The notes below the pieces were generated by a model that saw only the letters and a program-made list of their open reading frames with translations, did no database searches and was not told the DNA's origin. Positions 46,019-55,141 of a stretch of 64,000 nt of DNA are shown here, one piece after another. Made by a program: the position numbers and the translations under genes. The DNA comes from Acidihalobacter sp. (GTDB lineage: Bacteria; Pseudomonadota; Gammaproteobacteria; DSM-5130; Acidihalobacteraceae), in assembly GCA_027013225.1 (NCBI GenBank), contig JALUXU010000058.1, forward strand, positions 95,114 through 159,113, in the 5' to 3' direction. Position 1 is the stretch's first letter; each line of letters begins with the position of its first letter.

Positions 46019-47398
46019 CTATTCAGCGCGAAGCGGGTCAGAGCCGATCAATGCCAGCAATTGCGCCTTGCGTAGTTCGAGGGTGGCCTCATCGTTGGCC
46101 TCGATCACCAGCCGCACCACCGGCTCCGTGTGAGAAGGCCGCAAATTGAACCACCAGTCCGGATAATGAACGCTCAGACCATCCAGCGTGGATTGTTCAC
46201 CGTCGGCGAAGCTTTTTTTCAAGCTGTCGATCACGGCGGCCGCGTCCTCCACTCCCAGGTTGATCTCGCCGGAACGCGCATACCGGGCCAGAGGCGAGAT
46301 CAGTTCGCTCAAGGGCGCGCTTTTGGCGTGCAGAAGGGCTACCGCGGTCAGCAAGGCGTGAATGCCGCTGTCGATGTAGCCGGCGTCGGCGAAATAGTAA
46401 TGCCCGGACATTTCACCGGCGAACACGGCTTTGTGCTCGCGCATCGCCTGCTTGATGAACGAATGGCCTACGCGGGTTTGCACCGGATTTCCGCCCAGTT
46501 CGTGGATGCGCTCGGGCACAGCGCGGCTGGCCCGCAGGTCATAGAGTATGGTGGCACCCGGATTGAGAGCGAGAAAGTGCTCGGCCAGCACCGCAATCAT
46601 CAGATCGGCTGGCGCGCGTCGGCCATGTTCGTCTATGAATCCGGCGCGATCGGCATCTCCGTCGAGCGCCACGCCGAGATTGGCCTTTGCGCTGATCACG
46701 CGTTGTTGCAACTCGCGGGTGTTTTGTTCTTCGGCGGGATTGGGCACGTGATGCGGAAAATGGCCGTCCGGCTCGAAATACATGGAAATGAGATCGGCTT
46801 GGGGCATCCGTTCGAAGACCTGCGGTGTGTCCAGTCCGCCCATGCCATTGCCCGCATCCACCACGCACTTCACGCGGGCGTCTGCCGGAATGAAGGGACG
46901 CAGACGTTCGATATAACGTTCCAGAAAGGCTTCGGCGAGCCGGGCCGCGGCCGCACCGACCGGCAACGGAGGGGTTTTCGCATACAGCGCCTCGACTTCC
47001 GGCAGGCCGTCGGCACCGCTCAGCGGGATCGCCTGTTGGCGGCACAGCTTGATGCCGTTGTAACACGCCGGCAGATGCGAGGCGGTGATCATCGCGCCGC
47101 CGTCGAATTGGCCGTCTATGAGAGCGGTATACAGCATCGGCGTGGTGCACAGGCCGATATCGATCACCTCGGCGCCGGCCTGGCAGGCACCGTCGCGAAA
47201 GGCGCTGGCGAGCACCGGCGAGGAGCCGCGCATGTCATGACCGATGACGATCCGTAGCGGATGGGTGGCATTGTGCAACAAAGAGGAATGCGAGGGCAGA
47301 TATCTGGCGAAGGCATGGCCGATGCGGCGCGCTTTCGGCGCGTCTATTTCATCCGGATAGACGCCGCGGATATCGTAAGCCTTGAAAATGGAATCCAT
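46019..47398 (-). CDS. phosphomannomutase/phosphoglucomutase, intact
   Basis: 459 residues, the full four-domain alpha-D-phosphohexomutase. The catalytic Ser107 is in MITASHLPACYNG, the metal loop is ALDGDADRAGFID, the sugar loop GEMSGHYYF and the domain 4 phosphate site RPSHTEPVVRLVIEAND. The N-terminus FKAYDIRGVYPDEID is the ManB/AlgC type. It should convert glucose 1-phosphate from glgP to glucose 6-phosphate, and mannose phosphates as well. It is the active counterpart of the two serine-less homologues in this window. It lies 114 bases upstream of the E3 gene. Confidence 0.95.
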   Translation of the reverse strand: MDSIFKAYDIRGVYPDEIDAPKARRIGHAFARYLPSHSSLLHNATHPLRIVIGHDMRGSSPVLASAFRDGACQAGAEVIDIGLCTTPMLYTALIDGQFDGGAMITASHLPACYNGIKLCRQQAIPLSGADGLPEVEALYAKTPPLPVGAAAARLAEAFLERYIERLRPFIPADARVKCVVDAGNGMGGLDTPQVFERMPQADLISMYFEPDGHFPHHVPNPAEEQNTRELQQRVISAKANLGVALDGDADRAGFIDEHGRRAPADLMIAVLAEHFLALNPGATILYDLRASRAVPERIHELGGNPVQTRVGHSFIKQAMREHKAVFAGEMSGHYYFADAGYIDSGIHALLTAVALLHAKSAPLSELISPLARYARSGEINLGVEDAAAVIDSLKKSFADGEQSTLDGLSVHYPDWWFNLRPSHTEPVVRLVIEANDEATLELRKAQLLALIGSDPLRAE

Positions 47399-47546
47399 TA
47401 GCCTCTTCTTGAGATAATGTAAAAATATAGACCTTAAAGTCCGTAGAAAGTTCCCGCGCGTTGAGAACCTTCGTTTGAAGGCCGGGCGCGACGGCTTTTG
47501 ATGCGGCTATGTTGGAGCAGTTTCGCCCAGAAGTATGTATCAAGAG

Positions 47547-48284
47547 TTACTTTGGACGGTTGGTGGGGGTATGGATATGAAAGCGACGCTCGGCCTTTTG
47601 CAGAAGGCGTTCCAGATCGGCAATGCGCAGCACACCATTGCCGGCATGCAGGATCCCCTCGCGCCGGAAACGACCGATCAGACGGGTGATGACCACCCGC
47701 GTGCTGCCGATGAGGCGGGCGATATCGCCGTGTGAAAGTCCTTGCAGGCGGGGAGGGGCGCCGTCGACGGTGGGTTCGTTTTCGAGATGAAGCAAGAGCA
47801 GGTGGGCGAGGCGGGTGGTGGTGTCATGCAGGGCAAGATCCTCGTTGAATTCCGCTAGCTCGCGCAGCCTTCGGGCAGCGCAGCGCATCGCTGCCTGGCG
47901 CATGGGCGGATAGTCGTTCAGCCATTGCCGCCACAGAGTCAGGGGGGCATGGACTGCCTCAACCTCATCCAGGGATTCAGCCAGGACCTCATGCGGCTGG
48001 CCATCGAGCAGGGTGACGAGATTGTGGCCTTCGCCGGGCCCGAGCAAAAACAGGGAGACGGAGCGCCCATTCTGCGGATGTTGCGCTTCGACGCTGACTC
48101 GGCCCGAGGCAATCAGAAAAAAACGTTTTTTGGTTTCCGAAACATCCATGACGAGACTATGCTCTGCCCAGGAGATCGGCTTGAGATGCGGCAGGATGAT
48201 TTCCGCAAGCACATCTTTAGGCAGGTCTTTGGTGAGCGGAGCCTCTTTGAGTTTTTCGAGAAGATTGTTGCGATAGCTGTTCAT
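47547..48284 (-). CDS. Crp/Fnr family transcriptional regulator
   Basis: 245 residues. An N-terminal cyclic-nucleotide-binding-like beta roll (FFLIASGRVSVEAQHPQNGRSV) is followed by a long dimer helix and a C-terminal winged helix-turn-helix (LSHGDIARLIGSTRVVITRLIGRFRREGIL). The Fnr four-cysteine iron-sulfur set is absent, so it is not a classical Fnr; the effector could be a nucleotide, haem or redox signal. I start at ATG 48284 (MNSYRNNLLEKL); the frame stays open 96 codons upstream through the divergent promoter. It is divergent from the chloride channel gene and adjoins the carbon cluster, so it is the best candidate for its regulator. Confidence 0.9.
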   Translation of the reverse strand: MNSYRNNLLEKLKEAPLTKDLPKDVLAEIILPHLKPISWAEHSLVMDVSETKKRFFLIASGRVSVEAQHPQNGRSVSLFLLGPGEGHNLVTLLDGQPHEVLAESLDEVEAVHAPLTLWRQWLNDYPPMRQAAMRCAARRLRELAEFNEDLALHDTTTRLAHLLLLHLENEPTVDGAPPRLQGLSHGDIARLIGSTRVVITRLIGRFRREGILHAGNGVLRIADLERLLQKAERRFHIHTPTNRPK

Positions 48285-48393
48285 GTCTTTGCCCTGGGTA
48301 GGTGAAGTAGCCCGGCCGATGAGTGTAACGCTGTGTCCGCACAAGCGTCGGTGCGAATTGGATTGGCGCCCCGATGACGCGTCCAGATAGTTT

Positions 48394-48407
48394 ACAATAC
48401 AATTTGT
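48394..48407. promoter_or_regulatory. candidate operator in the crp/fnr-chloride channel divergent region
   Basis: ACAATACAATTTGT has ACAA and TTGT half-sites separated by six bases. It lies in the 154-base gap between the divergent regulator and channel genes, a usual place for an autoregulatory site. It is not an Fnr or Crp consensus. Confidence 0.3.
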
Positions 48408-48438
48408 GATTTTGAGGCTTGCAGAGAGGGATTCCAAG

Positions 48439-50286
48439 ATGCGCAACGATAAAAAACCGTCTCCTGAAGAGCAACGGGCCACTTCGGGGCAGAACGATCG
48501 AAGCGCATCGCTCGGCCATTTTTTTTCCGTCAACCCTTTGACGCATTTCATGGTCATCGTGTTCGTCGGCATCGTCGCCGGTCTGGGCGCGGTGGCATTC
48601 CGAAAGCTGATCGCCTTTTTTCATAATCTGTTTTTCTTCGGGCAGTTTTCTTTCGTCTATGACTACCTAGAGCACACTTCCGCGAGTCCGTGGGGCGCAT
48701 GGATTATCCTCGCGCCGGTAATCGGCGGACTGGGCGTGGCCTGGCTGGTACAGAATTTCGCGCCCGAGGCCAAGGGTCACGGCGTGCCGGAAGTCATGGA
48801 TTCTATCTATTACCAAAAAGGCCTGATGCGTCCGCAAGTGGTTCTGATCAAGGCGCTGGCCTCGGCGCTCAACATCGGCACCGGCGGCTCGGTGGGGCGC
48901 GAAGGGCCGATCATCCAGATGGGTGCGGCTTTCGCCGCCAACCTGTCGCGCTGGCTGCGGTTGGATCCCTGGCAACGCTACGCTTTGATCGCGGCTGGAG
49001 CAGGAGGGGGCATTGCCGCCACCTTCAATACGCCGGCGGGAGGCATGCTGTTCGCCGTCGAGCTGATGATGGTGGAAATCAGCGCCCGTACTCTGGTGCC
49101 GGTAATGATGGCTACAGGGATTGCCACTTATGTCAGCCGTATTTTTTTGGGCGATCATCCCTCATTCATTATTCCGCCCTTAATGATTTCGGAAACGACC
49201 CAGACTTCTCCCGGCGCTTTTGCGTCTTATTTGTTTCTGGGCGTGTTCACCGGCCTTGTGGCTTTGTTATTCATGCGCTCGATCTACTGGTTCGAGGATC
49301 GCTTCGAGGCGATACCGGGGAATTACTACACGCGCCATGCCCTGGGCATGTTATTGGTCGGCATCACGATCTATCTCATGCTGCACTTCACCGGGCGCTA
49401 TTACGTGGAAGGCGTGGGCTATGCCACGGTGCAGCAAGTGCTAACTCAGCAAGGGGGGCTGGCGATCGGTCTTTTGTTGATTCTGGCCGCCTTGAAGATC
49501 CTCGTCACTTCGCTGACCCTGGGCTCGGGCGGCTCGGGCGGCATTTTTTCGCCTTCGCTCTTCATCGGCGCGACTTTTGGGGCGGCCTTCGCGCTTATTG
49601 CCCATGTGATCTATCCTCCCCTCGATCTGAATATCACCACGGCTGCGGCGCTGGGTATGGCGGCCATGGTAGGGGCCGGCACCGGCGCGGCCATGACCGG
49701 CGCGGTGATGATCTTTGAGATGACTGGTGATTACCGCGTCATCATTCCATTGATCGTGGTGGTGTCGGTCGCCTACGCCACTCGCCGGCTGATCACCTCC
49801 GATACGATCTACACTCTCAAACTGCTTCGCCGCGGGCACGACATTCCAGAAAGCCGGCAGAGCAATCTTTATCTGAGCCTGCCGGCCAGCGACGTGGTGC
49901 GCACCGATTTCCTGCGCGTGCCGGCCGACGCTCCCTGGCCGCCGCCGGGGCTATCCCACTTTCCTATGGGCGGCATGCCGCATCTGTTGCTGGAAGATGC
50001 GCATGGCCGCATCGTCGGGGTGGTGCCGGCGGCCCGGGTGGCGGCCAACTGGAAGCGGGCGGGTGCCAGCCTGCGCACGCTGGCGCTGAGCGATTGGCAA
50101 TGCGCCGCGCCCGACACGCCCATCGTGGATCTGCTGCATCGGGTGCGCCGCGACGAAGTGGTCGTGTTCATCCTAGGGGAGTGCACATCAGACGGCGTTG
50201 GCCGGGTCGAGGGTGTGCTGCACTGGCCTATGCTGGTTCAGGCCGCCGGCTTGCCCTCGCGCGAATCCCTGTCAAGCGGGAGCTAG
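48439..50286 (+). CDS. voltage-gated chloride channel / ClC antiporter with C-terminal domain
   Basis: 615 residues. The ClC pore motifs are recognisable: GHGVPEVMDSIYY (GSGIP position), GSVGREGPIIQMGA (GREGP) and GSGGSGGIFSPSLFIGA (GxFxP). About ten helices span residues 30-420. The last 170 residues are soluble and resemble a CBS-type regulatory region. ClC proteins exchange chloride for protons or conduct chloride, and often help acid resistance, which would fit the proton ATPase of the cluster. Start ATG 48439 has an AGGGA site; an ATG 11 codons earlier lacks one. It is divergent from the Crp/Fnr gene. Confidence 0.92.
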   Translation: MRNDKKPSPEEQRATSGQNDRSASLGHFFSVNPLTHFMVIVFVGIVAGLGAVAFRKLIAFFHNLFFFGQFSFVYDYLEHTSASPWGAWIILAPVIGGLGVAWLVQNFAPEAKGHGVPEVMDSIYYQKGLMRPQVVLIKALASALNIGTGGSVGREGPIIQMGAAFAANLSRWLRLDPWQRYALIAAGAGGGIAATFNTPAGGMLFAVELMMVEISARTLVPVMMATGIATYVSRIFLGDHPSFIIPPLMISETTQTSPGAFASYLFLGVFTGLVALLFMRSIYWFEDRFEAIPGNYYTRHALGMLLVGITIYLMLHFTGRYYVEGVGYATVQQVLTQQGGLAIGLLLILAALKILVTSLTLGSGGSGGIFSPSLFIGATFGAAFALIAHVIYPPLDLNITTAAALGMAAMVGAGTGAAMTGAVMIFEMTGDYRVIIPLIVVVSVAYATRRLITSDTIYTLKLLRRGHDIPESRQSNLYLSLPASDVVRTDFLRVPADAPWPPPGLSHFPMGGMPHLLLEDAHGRIVGVVPAARVAANWKRAGASLRTLALSDWQCAAPDTPIVDLLHRVRRDEVVVFILGECTSDGVGRVEGVLHWPMLVQAAGLPSRESLSSGS

Positions 50287-50367
50287 CAACGCGGGCAAGC
50301 TGATCCGGCGGTACCGGGCCTGTCTTCAGCCCGTATGAATATCAGGCGGTCTTGCTGCTGAGCGGAC

Positions 50368-51663
50368 TCAGAACCGCACCGGCCGCACGTAGGCGTGCTT
50401 GCCGGCGAAACGGGCGGCAATGCCGAGTTCCTCTTCGATGCGCATAAGCTGGTTGTATTTTTCCACGCGCTCGCCGCGTGCCGGCGCACCAGTTTTGAGA
50501 TGTCCGGTATCCAGCGCCACGGTCAGGTCGGCGATAAAGCTGTCCACGGTCTCCCCGGAGCGATGCGAGACGAAGGCGCCCCAGCCGTGGTGCATGGCAA
50601 GCCGGGCGGCGGCAATGGTTTCTGTGAGCGTGCCGATCTGATTGAGCTTGATCAGCACGGCGTTGGCGATGTCTTGCTCGATGCCTTTGGCGATGATGGC
50701 CGGATTGGTGCAGAACACGTCGTCACCGACCAGCTCGATGGTGTCGCCAAGGGCGTGATTGAGACGTTTCCAGCCTTCCCAGTCATCCTGGGCCATGCCG
50801 TCTTCAAGCAGCGCGAGGGGGTAGGTATCGACCAGGCGTTCGTAGTATTCGACCATTTCGCCGGCTTCGAGTTTGCGGTTCTCGGTGCGCAGGTGATAGC
50901 GTCCTTCTTCGAAGAATTCGCTGGAGGCGGGGTCCATGGCGATACCTACGTCCGTGCCGGCGCGCAGACCGGCCTTGGCGATGGCCTGGACAATCAACTC
51001 CAGCGGTTCTTCGTTGGATTGGACGTGCGGGGCGAAGCCGCCTTCGTCGCCGACGCCGACCGATAGACCCTTCTGTTCCAGCAGAGCCTGCAGCGCGTGG
51101 TAAACCTCCGCCCCCCACTCGACGGCTTCGCGCAGGCTGCCGGCACCGTAGGGGGCGATCATGAATTCCTGGAAGTCCGCACCCTGCCAGTGCGCGTGAA
51201 CGCCACCATTGAGAATGTTCATGTGCGGTACCGGCAGGCGCGTGGCGCCGGGGCCACCCAGATAGCGGTAGAGGGGCAGGTCGGAAGCGGACGCCGCAGC
51301 GCGGGCCACCGCCAAGGATACGCCGAGGATGGCGTTGGCGCCCAGCTTGCCTTTGTTCTCGGTGCCGTCCATGGAGATCATGGTTTCATCGATGGCGGCC
51401 TGGTCGCGGGCATCGATGGTCAGCAGGTCGGGCGCTATGACGTCGTTGACGTGGGCAACGGCCTTGAGCACGCCCTTGCCGCCGAAGCGCTTGCTGTCGC
51501 CGTCGCGCAATTCCACCGCTTCGCGTTCGCCGGTGGAAGCGCCGGAGGGCACGGCGGCGCGCGATGTGACGCCGCAAGCGAGGGTGCATTCGACCTCCAC
51601 GGTCGGGTTGCCGCGTGAATCCAGGATTTCGCGGGCGTTCAATGCGGTGATGCGTGTATCCAT
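50368..51663 (-). CDS. eno: enolase
   Basis: 431 residues, full length. It converts 2-phosphoglycerate to PEP. ALNAREILDSRGNPTVEVE at the N-terminus, PSGASTGEREAVELRDGD, GDEGGFAPHVQSNEEPLEL, LLEDGMAQDDWEGW and SHRSGETVDSFIADLTVAL are canonical, including the metal and catalytic residues. It lies four bases after the pyruvate kinase stop on the same strand, so the last two glycolytic steps are cotranscribed. The 81-base gap to the converging channel gene holds only a weak hairpin. Confidence 0.96.
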   Translation of the reverse strand: MDTRITALNAREILDSRGNPTVEVECTLACGVTSRAAVPSGASTGEREAVELRDGDSKRFGGKGVLKAVAHVNDVIAPDLLTIDARDQAAIDETMISMDGTENKGKLGANAILGVSLAVARAAASASDLPLYRYLGGPGATRLPVPHMNILNGGVHAHWQGADFQEFMIAPYGAGSLREAVEWGAEVYHALQALLEQKGLSVGVGDEGGFAPHVQSNEEPLELIVQAIAKAGLRAGTDVGIAMDPASSEFFEEGRYHLRTENRKLEAGEMVEYYERLVDTYPLALLEDGMAQDDWEGWKRLNHALGDTIELVGDDVFCTNPAIIAKGIEQDIANAVLIKLNQIGTLTETIAAARLAMHHGWGAFVSHRSGETVDSFIADLTVALDTGHLKTGAPARGERVEKYNQLMRIEEELGIAARFAGKHAYVRPVRF

Positions 51664-51667
51664 GGGT

Positions 51668-53137
51668 CTATTCTCCTGTAGGTAAATGAGTTTGGTTCAG
51701 GCTTTTTTCCACGCCAGGCAGTATCTCCACCCGATTGGTAGTGCCAGGGTGGCCGCGCGAAGGCCCCTGAGTAAAAATCAGCGGCCCGCCATACAGCTTG
51801 TGCGTTTTCATCCAGTCGAGAGCGATTTCTTGCCAGTCGCGCTCATCCTCGCCTATGAACACGGGGTATACGCCATAGCTTAACAGCAGACGTTGGCAGG
51901 TGCTGCGATGGCGAGACAATGCAATCGTCCATGCCGGCAAATGAAAGCGGGCGATGCGGCGGCTCGTCGCGCCCGTCTCGGTGGGTGTGAAGACGTAGGG
52001 GGCGCGCAGACGTTCCGCGGCGGTGACGACATTGAGTGAAACCACCTCCTCGATACGTTGATGAATATCGGCGTTTGCGTGCAAAGATTCCATCGGGGGC
52101 GGCTCGGAGCGGGCGGTTTCGGCCTGACGGGCGATGCGGCCGAGCATTTGAACTGCCTGCACCGGATACGCGCCGATGGCCGATTCTTCCGACAGCATGA
52201 CCGCATCCGTGCCGTCGAGCACGGCATTGGCCACGTCCGTGGCTTCGGCGCGGGTCGGCCGACTGTGGTCGACCATCGATTCCAGCATCTGGGTGGCGGT
52301 GATGACGGGTTTGTGCAGTCGATTGGCTTTGCGGATCAGGCGTTTTTGCACCAAAGCAATGGTTTCTATCGGCGTCTCCACGCCGAGATCTCCGCGTGCG
52401 ACCATGCAGCCATCGGCAACTGCCAGAATTTCGTCCACATGATCCAGTGCGTCGGCACGTTCGATTTTGGCGATCAAATAGGGGGCGGCACCCAGCGCTT
52501 CGGTTTCGCGGCGAACGCGCTCGATGTCGTCGGCGTTCTCCACGAAGCTGATGCTGACCATGTCCACCTCCTGTTCGCAGGCGAAGGCAAGCAGGGCTTG
52601 ATCGCGGTCGGTGAAGGCCGGCAGGCGGATGTGCAGGTGGGGGATGTTCAAACCCTTGTGCGAGCGCAGTTCGCCGCCCACCGTGACCCGGCAGCGGACT
52701 TCAGTATCGGTGGTCTCGAGCACCTTGAGCTGGATGAAGCCGTCGTTGAGGAAAATCGATTCGCCGGTGCGCACGGCGCGTGGCAGCTCTGCAAATTCAG
52801 GCACGGAGATGCGTTCTGCATTGCCGGCAGCGTCCTCCGTCGTCAAGGTAAGAAGATGCCCGTGATGAAGGCGCAAGGGGTCGGGTGCGATCCTGCCAAT
52901 GCGCAGCTTGGGGCCGGGCAGATCGGCGAGAATCGCCACAGAGAGGCCGGTTTGCTGTGTGGCTTCACGCAATCGCCGGATGGTGGCGGCATGGCTGTCG
53001 GGTTCGCCATGCGCCAGATTGAGACGAGCCACGTTCATGCCCGCTCGGAGCATGCGCGCGAGAATGGCCACATCATCCGAGGCGGGGCCGATGGTGCATA
53101 CGATTTTAGTCTTGTGTGAGGGAAATATGCGGCTCAT
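51668..53137 (-). CDS. pyk: pyruvate kinase
   Basis: 489 residues, full length. HKTKIVCTIGPASDD at the N-terminus, MNVARLNLAHGEPDSH, the metal-binding IAKIERADALDHVDEIL, GCMVARGDLGVETP and VITATQMLESMVDHSRPTRAE are canonical. It makes pyruvate and ATP from PEP. I start at ATG 53137, which overlaps the stop of the flavoprotein gene as ATGA; the frame is open seven codons further. It forms a three-gene unit: flavoprotein, pyk, eno. With ppsA at 23609 the window has both directions of the PEP-pyruvate step. Confidence 0.96.
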   Translation of the reverse strand: MSRIFPSHKTKIVCTIGPASDDVAILARMLRAGMNVARLNLAHGEPDSHAATIRRLREATQQTGLSVAILADLPGPKLRIGRIAPDPLRLHHGHLLTLTTEDAAGNAERISVPEFAELPRAVRTGESIFLNDGFIQLKVLETTDTEVRCRVTVGGELRSHKGLNIPHLHIRLPAFTDRDQALLAFACEQEVDMVSISFVENADDIERVRRETEALGAAPYLIAKIERADALDHVDEILAVADGCMVARGDLGVETPIETIALVQKRLIRKANRLHKPVITATQMLESMVDHSRPTRAEATDVANAVLDGTDAVMLSEESAIGAYPVQAVQMLGRIARQAETARSEPPPMESLHANADIHQRIEEVVSLNVVTAAERLRAPYVFTPTETGATSRRIARFHLPAWTIALSRHRSTCQRLLLSYGVYPVFIGEDERDWQEIALDWMKTHKLYGGPLIFTQGPSRGHPGTTNRVEILPGVEKSLNQTHLPTGE

Positions 53138-54525
53138 GACTTGCTTCCCTGCATGCAATGGGCGCGCTTTTGCAAGGCGTCACCGCAGGCGGCCACGATA
53201 GGATGAACCGGCGCGGTCAGGCGCGGTTGGCTGCCGAACTGGAAACTGGCCAGATCGGCGGCTGTGGCGTGCAGCTGAATGGCCACGCCGATGATATTGA
53301 CCAGCTCGCCGGTGGTCGGTCCGCCGATGACCTGGCCGCCGAGCAGGCGCTCGGTGGTGGCGTCGAAAATCAGGCGGCAGAAGACTTCATGCGTGTCCGG
53401 CATGCTGGCCGGATGATGGTCGGGCAGTCGGGAAGAGCCGGTGAAGACTTCGAAGCCAATGGCGAGCGCGGTTTCTTCCGTCAGGCCGGCCACGCCGAAG
53501 GCGAGGTTGCCGACCTGGCTGGCATACACGGCGATGGAGCCGGCATTGGCGCGCGGCAGGCGCAGGGCGTAGAGGTTCATGCCGGCGATACGGCCTTCGG
53601 CGGCCGCTTGGGAGGCGAGCAGGGCATGGCTGGCGCGGCGGGTGAAGTAGTCCTGTTTGTGGGCGCAGTCACCGACCGCGAACACGTCCAGATGTTCCCG
53701 GCAGCGCTGGAATCCATCCACCCAGATGCCACCGGAGCGGGACATGGTCAGGCCGGTGGTTTCGGCCAGTTTAGTGTTCGGTCGGGCGCCGATGGCGAGC
53801 AGTACGGCATCGGTTTCTATGGCATTCCCGTCGCCCAGCCGCACCCGCCCGGCCCGGGTACCCCCCTCTGCAGGTTCTATGGCCGTTACGGTGACGCCGG
53901 TGTGCAGGTGGACGCCTTCGTTGCGCAGTTGCTCTTCGACCCGCGTGCAGGCATCGGTATCGAAAGAAGCAGCCAATAGATGAGGACGTAGTTCGACAAT
54001 GTGGACTTCTATGCCGCGCTTTAGCAATTCATCGGCGAATTCGACGCCGATGAATCCACCGCCGATGACGACCAGGCGCTTCACCCCCGGTAACGTTTCG
54101 GTGAGCAACTGATCGAGGTAGTCGTAGTCCTTGACAACAGTGAATACGCCGTCGAGTTCCCGGCCCGGAATGGGAGGGACGAAAGGCACCGACCCGGTGG
54201 CGAACACCAGCCGTTCCCAGGCGAGGATGCGTCCTGATTCCAGCGTAGCCGTGTGCGCCTTGAGATCAAGGGCGCCGACGTGGTCGATGATCAGATTTCC
54301 GCCGGCCGCCAGAAAGGGGGCGCGGCCAGCCAGATCCTCGTCGGTGCCGCCGAGAGTGCCGAAAATGTAGGGGATGCCGCAGGGCACCACAGCCTCTTCT
54401 TCCGGGCGCACCACGGTGATGCGTTTGCCCGGCCAGAATTGCGCGGCTGTGATGCCGGTCATCATGCCGGCCGGCCCGCCGCCAATGATGAGCACGTCGG
54501 TTTGTTCGTGGGATGTATCGGTCAT
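53134..54525 (-). CDS. FAD/NAD(P)-dependent oxidoreductase, NADH oxidase/CoA-disulfide reductase-like
   Basis: 463 residues. The FAD motif is VLIIGGGPAGMMTGITAA, the NAD motif VVIGGGFIGVEFADELLKRG, and a third FAD segment DVFAVGDCAHKQDYF is present. A single Cys in VVPCGIPYIFG is at the redox position of NADH oxidases and CoA-disulfide reductases, which use one cysteine sulfenate or CoA mixed disulfide. It probably regenerates NAD or reduces a small disulfide. Start ATG 54525 has AAGGA upstream. It is coupled to pyruvate kinase, which suits NAD recycling during glycolysis. Confidence 0.85.
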   Translation of the reverse strand: MTDTSHEQTDVLIIGGGPAGMMTGITAAQFWPGKRITVVRPEEEAVVPCGIPYIFGTLGGTDEDLAGRAPFLAAGGNLIIDHVGALDLKAHTATLESGRILAWERLVFATGSVPFVPPIPGRELDGVFTVVKDYDYLDQLLTETLPGVKRLVVIGGGFIGVEFADELLKRGIEVHIVELRPHLLAASFDTDACTRVEEQLRNEGVHLHTGVTVTAIEPAEGGTRAGRVRLGDGNAIETDAVLLAIGARPNTKLAETTGLTMSRSGGIWVDGFQRCREHLDVFAVGDCAHKQDYFTRRASHALLASQAAAEGRIAGMNLYALRLPRANAGSIAVYASQVGNLAFGVAGLTEETALAIGFEVFTGSSRLPDHHPASMPDTHEVFCRLIFDATTERLLGGQVIGGPTTGELVNIIGVAIQLHATAADLASFQFGSQPRLTAPVHPIVAACGDALQKRAHCMQGSKS

Positions 54526-54574
54526 CACATTTTCCTTTTAAGTTGAAAGTATTTCGAAGGGGAACAAGAAATCA

Positions 54575-55042
54575 TCACTCGGTTTCGTTCTTGCAGGGCA
54601 AGATCAGGATGGGCAGGCGCAGGTTTTCAAGCAGACGTTCGGTAATGCTTTCATGCAAAAGGAGTGACAAACCCTGATAGCCGTGGCTGGCAAGGATGAT
54701 GAGATCGGCACGCCAGCGTTTGGCTGCGCTGAGCAGGGGGTTGTCGATAGATCCATCGGCGGAAATGAGCAGTTCCGTTTCGGTTCGAATTCCCCTATCC
54801 CTCAAGCGGGCCGCCGCCTCGGTGAGTGTTTCGCGCGCGCTGGCCACCAACGTCTCATCGATGAGTTCGGGCGCGATCGCGGCCAATTCACTACCCAGAT
54901 AGTCGGCGGCGTCCACATCGACCACGGTGACGAGTTTCACGCAGGCCGCCTGATCTCTGGCGAGCGCCGCGATGGTATCGAACCGCGAGCGTGTGCAGCC
55001 GTCCTCATCCAGCGGTATCAGCAAGCGGTGATATATCGTCAT
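54575..55042 (-). CDS. universal stress protein, UspA family
   Basis: 155 residues. It starts YHRLLIPLDEDGCTRSRF and has the ATP-binding segment LASHGYQGLSLLLHESITERLLENL; the first Gly-x2-Gly is present but the later glycine of the signature is Leu/His rich, so nucleotide binding is less sure than in the protein at 19139. It is 49 bases before the flavoprotein gene on the same strand and may share its transcript. It is the second universal stress protein linked to the carbon cluster. Confidence 0.88.
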   Translation of the reverse strand: MTIYHRLLIPLDEDGCTRSRFDTIAALARDQAACVKLVTVVDVDAADYLGSELAAIAPELIDETLVASARETLTEAAARLRDRGIRTETELLISADGSIDNPLLSAAKRWRADLIILASHGYQGLSLLLHESITERLLENLRLPILILPCKNETE

Positions 55043-55141
55043 GTTCGAAGAAGGGGTTCACGCTATCGGGCGTTGTGTAACCCTCTCAACTTATGTCGCC
55101 CAGGAGCAAGCGCATCCCGCAGGTGAGGGCATTAGCCATGC

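Noticed and set aside
47409..47422. TTGAGATAATGTAA as an Fnr box upstream of the phosphohexomutase
   Set aside because: Only the first half fits TTGAT-N4-ATCAA; the second half matches at two of five bases.
48285..48572. A 96-codon extension of the Crp/Fnr gene
   Set aside because: It crosses the divergent promoter region and the start of the channel gene and has no similarity to the family.
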